Shown: piece by piece, positions 44,792-53,945 of the stretch
Position numbering within the stretch: position 1 is the first letter of the stretch
How the letters are laid out: the number at the start of each line of letters is the position of its first letter
NCBI GenBank assembly: GCA_965242905.1
Contig: CBDETM010000002.1
Coordinates: forward strand, 2,046,001-2,110,000
Source: Bin5 sp965242905
GTDB taxonomy: Bacteria; Chloroflexota; Anaerolineae; Caldilineales; Caldilineaceae
Direction: 5' to 3'
Length of the DNA: 64,000 nt
Position numbers and translations under genes: made by a program
The notes under the pieces: generated by a model
Told to the model about the DNA's origin: nothing
Seen by the model: the letters and a program-made list of their open reading frames with translations, nothing else
Databases searched by the model: none

Positions 44792-45217
44792 ATGGACGCG
44801 CTTCTCTTCTGGACAGCGCTGTGGATTGCCGGCGTGGGACTGTTTGTGTACCTGATGATCAAGCTGGTGCGCCGGTTGGCACTACGTTTCAGCCAGGGAG
44901 TTGAAGCCAACGTCCGCGCCGCCGAGTCGATCGTCAACGATGAGCGCGTTCCCGAAGCCTGGGCCGCGCCCTACCGCCAGCAAATCGAAAATCTCCGTCG
45001 CAACGTCGGGACTGAAGCCGAGATCGAACGCGCCGGCCGCCGCGGCCACAAGGACTGCTTGCACCGCCTGGACCAGCTCGCGCAATATTTTGAGAAAAGC
45101 GACCTGGTTGACAGCGCAGAATCACGCCACGTCCTGCTGAAAGGCCTCCAACGCCAGCGCGCACGCTGGGTCGCCGGCGGATGGCAGTACGTGCTCGAAA
45201 AAGATGATGATCGCTGA
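44792..45217 (+). CDS. Small membrane-anchored protein of unknown function
   Basis: A 141-aa protein not assigned to a family. One N-terminal transmembrane helix (FWTALWIAGVGLFVYLMIKLV, residues 6-26) is followed by a soluble, charged and largely helical domain with probable coiled-coil around 50-110. A GGAG precedes the ATG by about 13 bases. It lies between importer 1 and importer 2 on the same strand, about 100 bp after the last ATPase gene. No link to transport can be read from it. Confidence 0.7.
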   Translation: MDALLFWTALWIAGVGLFVYLMIKLVRRLALRFSQGVEANVRAAESIVNDERVPEAWAAPYRQQIENLRRNVGTEAEIERAGRRGHKDCLHRLDQLAQYFEKSDLVDSAESRHVLLKGLQRQRARWVAGGWQYVLEKDDDR

Positions 45218-45339
45218 ACACTGAACCCCACATATGGAGCGGCTCTGACATCCCCGGTAGGCACAGGGACTCGAATGGACGCTCCGACAGGTATGCCGGA
45301 CGTGGTCGGTACCGCCGCATCAAGATCGATTTTTGGCGT

Positions 45340-45368
45340 TTGTACCATTACCCCTCCATGACTACAAT
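45340..45368 (+). promoter_or_regulatory. Sigma70-like promoter for the second ABC importer
   Basis: -35 TTGTAC, 17-bp spacer, -10 TACAAT, about 200 bp before the binding protein start. The leader 45369-45564 shows no other feature I can name. Confidence 0.5.
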
Positions 45369-45564
45369 AGAGTGAATAAATGTCGTTTGGGAATCGTCCG
45401 ACCTTCCTGTATTCCCAATTCACTCATGTCCCGCAAAACCGCATATTCCATCGGCAGTGCCGCAGTGTCAGGGAAACCAGCGCGTAGCGACTTCCCATTC
45501 CGTGTCCCTTTCGAGCAGGGGCGCAATCGAACACATCCATGCAGGCCAAAGGGAGGAACAGGAA

Positions 45565-47382
45565 ATGGAAAAGCGTAGGAAGTTCCGCGAGCATCTGAGG
45601 ATCGTTGTGCTTTTGGCTTTGGTGGCTCTACTCGTAGCCGCCTGTGCGCAGGGAGCCGCGCCTGCCTCGGAAGAGATGTCCGAACCGGCCGCAGATTCAA
45701 CCAGTGTGGAAGGCGTCAAAGATGTTCCCAGAGAGGGGACGTTGATCGTCGGCTGGTGGGGCAGCGATGAGTTTGAAGAGTCGGAGATCTACACGCCCTT
45801 TGCCATCGGCGGCGACTACCAGCGCGGCCTCAACGTCATCTATGAAGGCATGGCCTACTGGAACGCTTTCAGAGACGAGACGGTCATGTGGCAGGCCAAA
45901 AGCTTTGACTACAACGACGACTTCACCGAGCTGACCATCTCCTTGCGGCCGGAGGTGAAGTGGAGTGATGGCACGCCCTTCACTGCCCATGACGTCGCCT
46001 ATACAATCAATCACCTCATCGAAATCGGCGGTGAGGTCCGCTTCGGCAACGAAGTCCGGCAGTACACCAAAGAGGCTGTCGCGGTCGACGACCACACCGC
46101 CCTCATCACCCTGAACTTCTCCTTCCCCCGCTACCACGACCGCTTCTTCGTCTGGAAGTGGGACTCGGGCGCCTTCCCCATCATGCCCAAGCATATCTTC
46201 GAGGGCCAGGACTGGGCCACCTTCACTCACTACGACATCGAGAAGGGCTGGCCCGTAACAACCGGTCCCCTCAAGGTGGTCTATTCTTCGCCGCAGCAGA
46301 AGATGTTCGACCGCCGCGACGACTGGTGGGCGGTTGAGTCCGGCCTGACCGATGCACTGAACATGGAACGCGTCATGTTTGTCGTCGGCGGCACCGATCA
46401 GTCACGCCTCATCGAGCTTGTTACCAGCAACCAGATCGATATCACCGAGTTGCAGGGCGCCTCGATTCGGCTGGCCGTGGAACGGAACGAAAAGGTCACC
46501 GCCCACTACGGCCGCCAGGCCCCCTACGGCTATGTGGACTGGTGGGCACAAGCGTTGTGGCTGAACAACGAAAAACCCCCCTTCGACAACGCTGACGTGC
46601 GCTGGGGCATCTCCTACCTGATCGACCGGCAGCAGATCGCGGACGTCGCCTACGAGGGCCTGACCAGCCCCAACCCCATGCCCTACCCGCCCTATCCCGG
46701 CCTGGAACAGTACACCGAGTCCATCTCCGACCTGCTAGAACAGTACGATACCAACGAGTACAACCCCGAAAAAGCTGCCGCCCATCTCGAGGCCGCCGGC
46801 TATAGCATGAACAGCGACGGCATGTGGGCGGACGCCAATGGCGACACCATCAAAGTGCCGCTTGAGTCCTGGTTTGCCTGGAACGCACCCGGTGAGGTTC
46901 TGGTCGAGCAGCTGAAACGCGGCGGGATCGATGCCGAATTGACAACCCCGCCGGACGCCTGGGACCGCTTCGTCTCCAAGACGCACACCGCCTTCCCCGC
47001 CGGCCACACCGGCAGCCTCAAGGAACCTTACGAGGCCTTGAACCTGTACACCTGCGGCAAAGAAGGCGGCCCGGCCTCCAACTGGGCCTCTAACCAATCC
47101 CTCTGGTGCAACACCGACTTCGACGAGATCGTGCTGGCCATGTCACAGGTGCATCCCGACGATACCGAGACCATGAAGACACTCTTCCGCCAGGCGATGG
47201 AGATCTGGCTGCCCGAGCTGCCTTCAGTCATGCTGTTCAACTGGAAACACAACATGGCGATGAATCAGACCTACTGGGAGAACTGGCCGACCGTTGACAG
47301 TAAGGATGGCGAATATGTTAACGAAGCGCCCCAGTTGCTCGGCTTCCACTTGGTCCTGCTTCATCTTGAACCGGCACAATAA
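45565..47382 (+). CDS. ABC transporter solute-binding lipoprotein (family 5)
   Basis: A 605-aa family 5 binding protein of importer 2. A charged N-terminus (MEKRRKFREHLR) leads to a hydrophobic stretch and lipobox LLVAAC (Cys 27), then a short Glu/Pro/Ser linker. Family segments: FTELTISLRPEVKWSDGTPFTAHDVAYTIN and, in the second lobe, a Trp-rich ligand region with PYGYVDWWAQALWLNNEKPPFDNADVR. The ATG at 45565 follows AGGAACAGGAA. It is followed directly by its own permeases and ATPases, unlike importer 1. The many Trp residues lining the middle suit a carbohydrate ligand, but this is a guess. Confidence 0.93.
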   Translation: MEKRRKFREHLRIVVLLALVALLVAACAQGAAPASEEMSEPAADSTSVEGVKDVPREGTLIVGWWGSDEFEESEIYTPFAIGGDYQRGLNVIYEGMAYWNAFRDETVMWQAKSFDYNDDFTELTISLRPEVKWSDGTPFTAHDVAYTINHLIEIGGEVRFGNEVRQYTKEAVAVDDHTALITLNFSFPRYHDRFFVWKWDSGAFPIMPKHIFEGQDWATFTHYDIEKGWPVTTGPLKVVYSSPQQKMFDRRDDWWAVESGLTDALNMERVMFVVGGTDQSRLIELVTSNQIDITELQGASIRLAVERNEKVTAHYGRQAPYGYVDWWAQALWLNNEKPPFDNADVRWGISYLIDRQQIADVAYEGLTSPNPMPYPPYPGLEQYTESISDLLEQYDTNEYNPEKAAAHLEAAGYSMNSDGMWADANGDTIKVPLESWFAWNAPGEVLVEQLKRGGIDAELTTPPDAWDRFVSKTHTAFPAGHTGSLKEPYEALNLYTCGKEGGPASNWASNQSLWCNTDFDEIVLAMSQVHPDDTETMKTLFRQAMEIWLPELPSVMLFNWKHNMAMNQTYWENWPTVDSKDGEYVNEAPQLLGFHLVLLHLEPAQ

Positions 47383-47459
47383 TGCAGTGCGGCTGGTGAA
47401 GTTGCCAACTGCCCTTCACTAGCCGCCTATCACCATCCACCAGCCACTGGGGCTTGCCA

Positions 47460-48464
47460 ATGTGGGCTGCCGGCTATCTCCTCAAACGAATCGCCTTTTT
47501 CTTCCTGATCGTGCTGACGGCCGCGACGGTGAACTTCTTCCTGCCGCGGCTGTCCGGTCAGGATCCGATCCGCGAACGCATGATCAAACAGGTGCAGTCG
47601 GGCAGCGCCTGGGGGAAAGGCATCGAGGAGATGGTCGAGGTCTACAACGCCAAGTTCGGCCTCGACAGGCCCCTCTGGCAGCAGTACCTCACCTATCTGG
47701 GCGACATGGCCCGCTTCGACCTGGGCCATTCGATCGCATTCTATCCCAAAACGGTCAAGGAGATCCTGCGCGAGGCGCTGCTCTGGACAATCGGTCTCCT
47801 TACCATGACAACGCTTCTTTCCTTTGTATTCGGTACGTTCTTTGGCGCGCTCGTCGCCTGGACGCGTGCACCCCTCTGGCTCCGCTCCCTGGCCCCGCCG
47901 ATCATGACCATGGCGGCCATCCCCTACTATCTGTTGGGGCTGATCATGCTCTTCGTTTTTGCCTTTGAGCTGCGCTGGTTTCCCGGGCACGGCGGCTATC
48001 GCATCGGCACCATCCCCAACCTGAGCTGGCGCTTCTTTCTCGAAGCCCTCGAACACTCCATCCTGCCCGCCTTATCTATTCTTCTGTCCAGCCTGGGCTT
48101 CTGGGCCATTGCCATGCGCGGCATGATGGTCACGGTTGAGGGCGAAGATTACATGACCCTGGCCGAAGCCAAAGGCATCAAGAGCAGCCGTCTCTTCTTC
48201 GACTACGGGCTGCGCAACGCGATTCTGCCCCAGATCACCTCGCTGGCTCTGGCCATGGGCTATGTCTTTTCCGGCGCGCTTCTGGTCGAGGTCGTGTTTG
48301 GCTTCCCTGGTATCGGCACCGTACTCTTCAACTCCATCAAGGGCGTAGACTACCCTGTCATCCAGGGGATCGTTTTGACGATAATCCTCACACTCGCCAC
48401 CACAACGCTGATCCTCGACCTGACTTTGCCGGTGCTGGATCCACGCATCAGAAGGCAGACCTGA
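47460..48464 (+). CDS. ABC importer permease (OppB/DppB type)
   Basis: A 334-aa permease of importer 2. First helix in YLLKRIAFFFLIVLTAATVNFFLPRL, then the OppB-type extracytoplasmic segment and five further helices. The docking loop is TVEGEDYMTLAEAKGIKSSRL. The ATG at 47460 is chosen over a TTG two codons earlier. The 78-bp gap before it is built of period-7-like ACTGCCC/CCAGCCACTG sequence. Confidence 0.93.
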   Translation: MWAAGYLLKRIAFFFLIVLTAATVNFFLPRLSGQDPIRERMIKQVQSGSAWGKGIEEMVEVYNAKFGLDRPLWQQYLTYLGDMARFDLGHSIAFYPKTVKEILREALLWTIGLLTMTTLLSFVFGTFFGALVAWTRAPLWLRSLAPPIMTMAAIPYYLLGLIMLFVFAFELRWFPGHGGYRIGTIPNLSWRFFLEALEHSILPALSILLSSLGFWAIAMRGMMVTVEGEDYMTLAEAKGIKSSRLFFDYGLRNAILPQITSLALAMGYVFSGALLVEVVFGFPGIGTVLFNSIKGVDYPVIQGIVLTIILTLATTTLILDLTLPVLDPRIRRQT

Positions 48465-49364
48465 ATGACTATGCGCGCAAATGGCAATGGGGCAGCGCGT
48501 CTTAATAACCGCTCGTCGTTCCTGGAGGCGCTGGGCTACCTGCGTCGCAACCCGACCCTCGCTATTGGGCTGAGTCTGATCCTGGGTCTTCTGCTCTTTT
48601 CCGTTGTCGGCCGCCTGCTTGTCAACATCGAAGACGCCTCGCCGCTTTCCGCACCGCCATACCAATCACCCTCTGCCGAATACCCATTTGGTACCGATAA
48701 AGTGGGCCGGGATCTGCTCGCGGTCATGATCGTGGGCACGCCGCTCACGCTGCGCGTCGGTCTGCTTGCCGGCGTGCTGGGCGTGGGCTTCGCCAGCCTG
48801 CTGGCCTTCGCCGGCGCCTACTACGGCGGCATCATCGACGCTGTCATCCGCCTGGTCGTTGACGTAGGGCTGACCATCCCCAGCATCCTCATTCTGATCC
48901 TGATCGCAATCGCTCTCAGAGGCGTCAACCCCACCGAAATGTCCCTGATCGTGGCCGCCACCGCCTGGCTGTGGCCCACGCGCACGATCCGCTCGCAGGT
49001 TCTCTCCCTGAAGGAGCGCGCCTATGTCGATGTAGCCCGCATGTCCGGCATGCGCGGGCGCGAGATTATCGTCCGCGAGCTCATGCCCAACCTCATTCCC
49101 TTTATCGTCGCCAACCTCGTCAACACGACCGCTTCCGCCATCCTGGCCACAATCGGCATGGAAGCCCTCGGGCTCGGGCCCACATCCCACCCGACCCTGG
49201 GCATGACGATCTACTGGGTCATCCTCCATGCCGGTGTGCTCGGAGGATACTGGTGGTGGTGGGTAGCCCCTGTGGTGATCATCGTCCTCATCTTCATCGC
49301 CCTTTACCTGACTTCCGTCGGCATGGATGAGTTGGCGAATCCCAGGTTGAGGAGAAGCGTATGA
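48465..49364 (+). CDS. ABC importer permease (OppC/DppC type)
   Basis: A 299-aa permease of importer 2. N-terminal helix about 32-55. The signature FGTDKVGRDLLAVMIVGTPLTL is standard for OppC, and the docking loop is SLKERAYVDVARMSGMRGREI. It begins directly after the OppB stop, and its own stop overlaps the next ATPase start by 4 bp. Confidence 0.93.
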   Translation: MTMRANGNGAARLNNRSSFLEALGYLRRNPTLAIGLSLILGLLLFSVVGRLLVNIEDASPLSAPPYQSPSAEYPFGTDKVGRDLLAVMIVGTPLTLRVGLLAGVLGVGFASLLAFAGAYYGGIIDAVIRLVVDVGLTIPSILILILIAIALRGVNPTEMSLIVAATAWLWPTRTIRSQVLSLKERAYVDVARMSGMRGREIIVRELMPNLIPFIVANLVNTTASAILATIGMEALGLGPTSHPTLGMTIYWVILHAGVLGGYWWWWVAPVVIIVLIFIALYLTSVGMDELANPRLRRSV

Positions 49365-50428
49365 CGCCGCCACCTGGCTCAAACGGCGAAGCGCCTGCGC
49401 AATCAGCCGCGCTGCAAGTGCGCGACCTCCGCGTCCATTACCATACGCCCGGCGGCGTAGTGCAGGCGGTGGACTCCGTGAGCTTCAGCTTGGAGGTGGG
49501 CGAGCGCTTCGGCCTGGTCGGGGAGTCCGGCTCCGGCAAGACGACGCTGGCTATGGCTCTGCTGCGCATGATCAAGCCGCCCGGACAGATCGAATCTGGC
49601 CAGGTCTGGCTGGACGGACAGGATGTGTTGGCGCTCTCCGGCGAGGAGATGCGGAAGCTGCGCCTGGCAGGGATCGCGCTGGTGGCGCAGGGCTCCATGA
49701 ACTCCCTGAATCCGGTTACCCGGATCCGGCGTCAACTGCTCGATGGCATGAAAGACCACGCCGCCGGGTCCAATGGGCCGGACAACGGCACCAATGCGGC
49801 AATGATGAGCCGGCGGGAGCAGGAAGCCTATGTGCATGATCTGCTGGCGCGAGTAGGGTTGGAGCCCCAGGTGGCCGACATGTACCCGCACGAGTTGAGC
49901 GGCGGGATGAAGCAGCGGGTCTGCATCGCCATGGCCATCAGCATGCGCCCCAAAGTCATTATCGCCGACGAGCCGACCAGCGCCCTCGACGTCGTCGTGC
50001 AGATGCAGATAATGGAGACCTTACGCCGCGTCCAGGAAGAGGTCGGCGCAGCCGTGCTCCTCGTCGGCCATGATATGGGCATCATGGCCCAGTTTGTGGA
50101 CCGGGTGGGCGTCATGTATGCCGGCAAACTGGTGGAGGTCTCACCGGTGCGGGAGATTTTCAACCGGCCTCTGCATCCCTACGCCGGCCTGCTGATCGAA
50201 TGCCTCCCGTCTCTGGAAGTGAAGGACGCTCTCGAAGGCATACCGGGGCTGCCGCCTTCGCTGCTTGAGCGGCCAACGGGCTGTCTTTTTCACCCCAGAT
50301 GCCCGCATGCCGCCGCCGATTGCGCAACGCAGGAGCAGACGCTGGATGAGGTGCAACCGCAGCGTTGGGTCGCCTGTCATCGCCTGGAACTGATTCACAA
50401 TTCGCAGCCGCAAACCGCTGTTCCCTAA
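49361..50428 (+). CDS. ABC importer ATPase (OppD/DppD type)
   Basis: A 355-aa ATPase of importer 2. Walker A GESGSGKTT, signature LSGGMKQRVCIAMAI, Walker B VIIADEPTSALD, H-loop GHDMG. C-terminal cysteines are in CLFHPRCPHAAADC. An extra Asn/Gly-rich loop (KDHAAGSNGPDNGTN) sits before the helical domain. Overlaps the permease gene by 4 bp. Confidence 0.94.
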   Translation: MTPPPGSNGEAPAQSAALQVRDLRVHYHTPGGVVQAVDSVSFSLEVGERFGLVGESGSGKTTLAMALLRMIKPPGQIESGQVWLDGQDVLALSGEEMRKLRLAGIALVAQGSMNSLNPVTRIRRQLLDGMKDHAAGSNGPDNGTNAAMMSRREQEAYVHDLLARVGLEPQVADMYPHELSGGMKQRVCIAMAISMRPKVIIADEPTSALDVVVQMQIMETLRRVQEEVGAAVLLVGHDMGIMAQFVDRVGVMYAGKLVEVSPVREIFNRPLHPYAGLLIECLPSLEVKDALEGIPGLPPSLLERPTGCLFHPRCPHAAADCATQEQTLDEVQPQRWVACHRLELIHNSQPQTAVP

Positions 50429-50464
50429 CCGGAGTCCGGCCATTTACCACGAGCCGCGAGTCGC

Positions 50465-51502
50465 ATGAGCGCCCTGCTCGAAGTTCAACATATCACCAAG
50501 GTCTTCGGCGGCGGCCTGTTCAACCGCAATCGCACTACGGCGCTGGAGGACTTTTCACTAGCCATCGCCAGCGAGCCGCCCTCCATCACGGCTGTGGTCG
50601 GAGAAAGCGGCAGCGGCAAGACAACGCTGGCCCGCATCCTCCTCGGGCTGGAGACGCCAACCGAGGGGCAGGTGCTCTATCAGGGGAAGGATCTGCGCGG
50701 GCTCTCCACCGCGGAGTGGCATTCGTTCCGGCGCGATGTGCAAGTCGTCTTTCAGGATCCGTTCGAGGTCTACAACCCCTTTTATAAGATCGACCATGTC
50801 CTGACGACCCCGATTGCCAAATTCGGCCTGGCCAAATCCCAACAGGAGCGTCAGACGCTGATCGAGGAGGCCCTGCACTCAGTCGGGCTACGCCCCGAAA
50901 ACACCCTGGGACGGCGCCCCCACCAGTTGAGCGGCGGGCAGAGACAGCGCATAATGGTGGCGCGCGCCCTGCTGTTACGCCCGCGCCTTATCGTGGCCGA
51001 CGAACCGGTCTCCATGATCGACGCCTCGCTGCGAGCCACCGTTCTCGGCAACCTGCGTCAACTGAACCAGGAGTTCGGCATTTCCGTCGTCTACATCACC
51101 CACGACCTCACCACGGCCTATCAGATCAGCGAGAACATTATCGTCATGTATTCCGGATCCGTAGCCGAGGCCGGGGACATTAGCCTCGTGGTGAAGCAGC
51201 CGCAGCACCCGTACACGCAGCTGCTGATCGGCTCCGTGCCCCAACCCGACCCGGACCGCCGCTGGAATACGGAGGCGATGGCCGCTTCGACGGCAGCAAC
51301 AGGCGCAAGCGATGGCTGCAAGTTCTTCGCCCGCTGTCCCCATGCGATGTCCAAATGCGCCGCCAGCGCGCCGCCGCTGTTCCGGACCGATGCCCATCGC
51401 CTGGCGGCCTGTTATCTGCACGAGGAGTCTCCCTCGCTTCCGGCTGAAGAAATGGCCTCGTTATTCGTCGGCCGCGGCGCAAGCGCCAACGCCGCCTCCT
51501 GA
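50465..51502 (+). CDS. ABC importer ATPase (OppF/DppF type)
   Basis: A 345-aa ATPase of importer 2. Walker A GESGSGKTT, Q-loop FQDPFEVYNPF, signature LSGGQRQRIMVARALL, H-loop THDLT. The D-loop region reads ADEPVSMIDASLR where most relatives have SALD, a mild change. C-terminal cysteine segment CKFFARCPHAMSKC. Last gene of the plus-strand transport block. Confidence 0.94.
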   Translation: MSALLEVQHITKVFGGGLFNRNRTTALEDFSLAIASEPPSITAVVGESGSGKTTLARILLGLETPTEGQVLYQGKDLRGLSTAEWHSFRRDVQVVFQDPFEVYNPFYKIDHVLTTPIAKFGLAKSQQERQTLIEEALHSVGLRPENTLGRRPHQLSGGQRQRIMVARALLLRPRLIVADEPVSMIDASLRATVLGNLRQLNQEFGISVVYITHDLTTAYQISENIIVMYSGSVAEAGDISLVVKQPQHPYTQLLIGSVPQPDPDRRWNTEAMAASTAATGASDGCKFFARCPHAMSKCAASAPPLFRTDAHRLAACYLHEESPSLPAEEMASLFVGRGASANAAS

Positions 51503-51541
51503 AGAGGGGCCGCTTCCCCCTCCAGTGCCCTGCCAGCCGGG

Positions 51542-51616
51542 TCACGCCTCTTCGTACCAGCTCGATCCGAAAATCAGCCCGTCATGGCGCACAACCCAAG
51601 AGTGCGTGCGCGCTTC
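51542..51616 (-). pseudogene. Decayed C-terminal fragment of a seventh Cache lipoprotein
   Basis: On the minus strand the frame reads EARTHSWVVRHDGLIFGSSW, then YEEA and a stop. This matches the last 22 residues of the six intact lipoproteins at 52744-56513 (for example RKHTWMVRYDGLIFGSGWYE) and ends at the same point. The segment just before it (GDDVMGAAEAG) resembles the GDDVLSATEAG part of the family, but about 14 residues that should separate the two are missing. No signal peptide, lipobox or start is present. It is separated from the intact array by the isomerase gene 51737-52684. Confidence 0.8.
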
Positions 51617-51736
51617 GCCCGCCTCAGCTGCTCCCATAACGTCGTCGCCAAGACCGCCCATTGCAAGCCGCCCCCCGTTCACCTCTACAGACCTCCCTAC
51701 TTCCTCACAATCAGGCGATCCTCTCCGACAAGCAAA

Positions 51737-52684
51737 CTACTCCGGCATCGTCCGCAATATCAGCGGCTCCAGGAACTGCACACTCTTGATGATGCCTTCC
51801 GCTGCGCTCATCACCGGGTCTTCGTGTTCGATGCTCAGCGCCCCATCGTAGCCGGCCACCCGCAGCGCGCTGACGAAATCGCGCCACCATGCTTCCCCAT
51901 GACCGTAACCCAGCGTGCGGTAGGCCCACGCGCGCTCGGCGACCAGCTCCATCGGCCGCATATCCAGGCCGCCGTTCAGAGCCATTTCAGAAGGGTCGAT
52001 GCGCGTGTCCTTGGCGTGGACGTGGAAAATGAACCCCTCTCCCAGCGCCGGGATGACGATGAGCGGATCCATACCCTGGTAAAAGAAGTGGCTCGGATCG
52101 AGATTGACGCCCACGCTCGGCCCGGCAATCTCACGCAGCCGCAGCATCGTGCGCGTGTTATACGCCGACTGGCCGGGGTGAAGTTCGATCGCCACCCTGA
52201 CGCCGTGACCGGCAGCGAACCGTCCCGCCTTCTCCCAGAAAGGCGTGATTACCTCATCCCACTGCCAGCGCTCCAGCTCAGCGTATTCCGGCTGCTGAGG
52301 GTGCGTGGGCCAGTTTGGATAATGTGTCCCACTCGGGTCGCCAGGGCAGCCGCTCATCGTCACGACGGTATCCAGGCCCAGTCTATGCGCCAGTTCTACC
52401 GTCTTGAAGAAGACATCCTGCGACGCCTGGCCGCGCGCCGGGTGCGGGTCGAGCAGGTTGCCATTGCAGTTGAGAGCGCTCAGCATCAAACCGCGACTTT
52501 CTATGGCGGACATAAAGGCGGTGCGCGCCTCCTCGCTTTCCAGCAGTTCATCCAGGTTGCAATGCGCAGCCGGTGAGAAATTGCCCGTTCCGACCTCCAC
52601 AGCTTCGATCCCCTGCTCGACAACCCAATCAAGCGCCTCGCTGAAGGAAGCCGTCAGGCTATCTGTGAATAGTCCGATTTTCAA
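51737..52684 (-). CDS. Sugar phosphate isomerase/epimerase (xylose isomerase-like TIM barrel)
   Basis: A 315-aa IolE/IolI-like barrel enzyme. Metal ligands appear as Glu in VAIELHPGQ, Asp in VNLDPSHFFYQG, His in FHVHAKDTR and Glu in SIEHEDP. Such enzymes isomerise or epimerise keto-sugars or inositol derivatives and often work with Gfo/Idh/MocA dehydrogenases, several of which are nearby. The start is TTG at 52684 with a strong AAAGGAGGG ribosome site. It lies between the intact lipoprotein array and the fragment of a seventh copy, so it may have been inserted into, or left within, an older array. Confidence 0.92.
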   Translation of the reverse strand: MKIGLFTDSLTASFSEALDWVVEQGIEAVEVGTGNFSPAAHCNLDELLESEEARTAFMSAIESRGLMLSALNCNGNLLDPHPARGQASQDVFFKTVELAHRLGLDTVVTMSGCPGDPSGTHYPNWPTHPQQPEYAELERWQWDEVITPFWEKAGRFAAGHGVRVAIELHPGQSAYNTRTMLRLREIAGPSVGVNLDPSHFFYQGMDPLIVIPALGEGFIFHVHAKDTRIDPSEMALNGGLDMRPMELVAERAWAYRTLGYGHGEAWWRDFVSALRVAGYDGALSIEHEDPVMSAAEGIIKSVQFLEPLILRTMPE

Positions 52685-52743
52685 AGCACCCTCCTTTCTG
52701 TTGGATCCAGGACGAACAGCCCACGCCGCGCCCTCCGGTCACA

Positions 52744-53196
52744 TCACTCCTCCTCGTACCAGCCCGACCCGAAGATCAGCCCGTCGTAGCGCACCATCCA
52801 TGTGTGCTTACGCGCCTCGTTGCCCGTTTCCGGGTTCACGGCGAGATAACTGATCCATTTTCCTTCTTCAGGCGCGCTCAGCATCTCGTCCCCAAAAAAG
52901 TAGCCGGTCGAATCCACACGCAGCGCGGGGTCCCGCCCTCTTATATCGTCGTTGAAGTGCGCGATCGTATACCCATCTTCGCCGATAATGACGACGTACC
53001 ATTGCCCGTCCACGTTCTCGGGCGAGTTGTAGTGTTCGACTGCGGCCTGGCGGCCTTCCTGATTATAAAAGCGGATGGCATCCTGCACGAGCGCCTGTGT
53101 GTAGGCTGCCGGTTCGTTCTTGCTGGGAATGGCAACGCAACCGGCGACGAGAAGCGCGAACACGAGAATGACAAATAGGGGGACAGGACGATTCAT
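52744..53196 (-). CDS. Cache-domain lipoprotein, copy 1
   Basis: A 150-aa lipoprotein: signal with lipobox LVAGC (Cys 20), a short linker, then a single Cache-type sensor domain (about 35-148) with VDGQWYVVIIGEDGYTIAH, RGRDPALRVDSTGYFFGD and KHTWMVRYDGLIFGSGWYE. Cache domains bind small extracellular ligands such as amines, amino acids or carboxylates. Here there is no transmembrane relay or signalling domain, so the protein must work alone or with a separate partner. The ATG at 53196 has GGAG six bases before; an in-frame ATG four codons upstream would add MEKI. Belongs with copy 4 to a subgroup with FFGD and WISYLA-NPETG. Confidence 0.88.
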   Translation of the reverse strand: MNRPVPLFVILVFALLVAGCVAIPSKNEPAAYTQALVQDAIRFYNQEGRQAAVEHYNSPENVDGQWYVVIIGEDGYTIAHFNDDIRGRDPALRVDSTGYFFGDEMLSAPEEGKWISYLAVNPETGNEARKHTWMVRYDGLIFGSGWYEEE

Positions 53197-53222
53197 GATT
53201 TTCTCCATTGTGTTATAGGTAA

Positions 53223-53242
53223 CTATGGCACATCTACCATAG
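53223..53242. promoter_or_regulatory. Dyad CTATGG-N8-CCATAG upstream of copy 1
   Basis: Perfect 6-bp inverted repeat around CACATCTA, 27 bp before the start of copy 1. Repeated at the same place upstream of copies 2 and 4, and in altered form upstream of copy 3. Candidate operator, or a by-product of unit duplication. Confidence 0.5.
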
Positions 53243-53341
53243 CCGACATTCCCGCATCCCGCCGCGCAAGATTCCCCTGACACGGTTCAGGACAATTGTA
53301 TCTCACTGGGTCAAAGCCTTGCGAGGCTGCCTGATCTGTAG

Positions 53342-53362
53342 GGGCACCCCTTGTGGGTGCCC
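53342..53362. repeat. GGGCACCC-CTTGT-GGGTGCCC hairpin, array copy A
   Basis: Perfect 8-bp stem, 5-nt loop, 105 bp beyond the stop of copy 2. It has no T-run, so it is more likely a REP-like or RNA-processing element than a terminator. Confidence 0.75.
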
Positions 53363-53466
53363 TCTCCCATGCGCCACTGCATGAAAAATGCGCGCAGAGA
53401 CGCGTAGCCTAAAACTGACAACGCCGTCCGAAATGCGCCTTCTCAGCCGCGTCCCGCCCGGCCGCA

Positions 53467-53919
53467 TCACTCCTTCTCGTACCAGCCCGACCCGAAGTAC
53501 AACCCGTCGTGGCGTACGATCCATGCATGCTTGCGCGTATCCTCGCCGGTTTCCGGGTTGTTGAATACGTAGCTGACCCACTTGCCCTCTTTGGTAGCGC
53601 TCAGAACGTCGTCGCCATAAAAGTAGCCGGTGGCGTCAACGCGCAGCGCAGGGTCCCGCCCTATCCTGTCGGGATCGTAGTGCGCAATCGTGTACCCATC
53701 TTCGCCGACAATGAAGACGTACCATTGACCATCCACCTGTTCAGGTGAACTGTAGTGGTCGATGGTTGCCTCGCGGCCTGCTTGATTGTAAAGGCGGATT
53801 GCATCCTGCACGATCGCCTGCGTGTAGGCTGCCGGTTCGTTCTTGGTGGGGATGGCGACGCAACCGGCGACAAAGAGCGCGAACACGAGAATGAGAAATA
53901 GGGGGACAGAACGATTCAT
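53467..53919 (-). CDS. Cache-domain lipoprotein, copy 2
   Basis: 150 aa, same layout as copy 1: lipobox FVAGC (Cys 20), Cache domain with VDGQWYVFIVGEDGYTIAHY, IGRDPALRVDATGYFYGDD and KHAWIVRHDGLYFGSGWYE. The ATG at 53919 follows GGAG; a longer start would be out of line with its paralogues. With copies 3, 5 and 6 it forms a subgroup carrying YFYGDD and GKWVSYV. Changes between copies are concentrated in the loop before YFYGDD, where ligand contacts are expected in Cache domains, but this needs alignment. Confidence 0.88.
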   Translation of the reverse strand: MNRSVPLFLILVFALFVAGCVAIPTKNEPAAYTQAIVQDAIRLYNQAGREATIDHYSSPEQVDGQWYVFIVGEDGYTIAHYDPDRIGRDPALRVDATGYFYGDDVLSATKEGKWVSYVFNNPETGEDTRKHAWIVRHDGLYFGSGWYEKE

Positions 53920-53945
53920 GACTTTCTCCATTGCGTTAAAGATAA

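Noticed and set aside
51617..51736. Continuous reading frame from the isomerase stop codon into the lipoprotein fragment, as possible stop-codon read-through
   Set aside because: The isomerase is full length and ends normally. The following residues do not resemble an isomerase extension, so frame continuity is probably chance.
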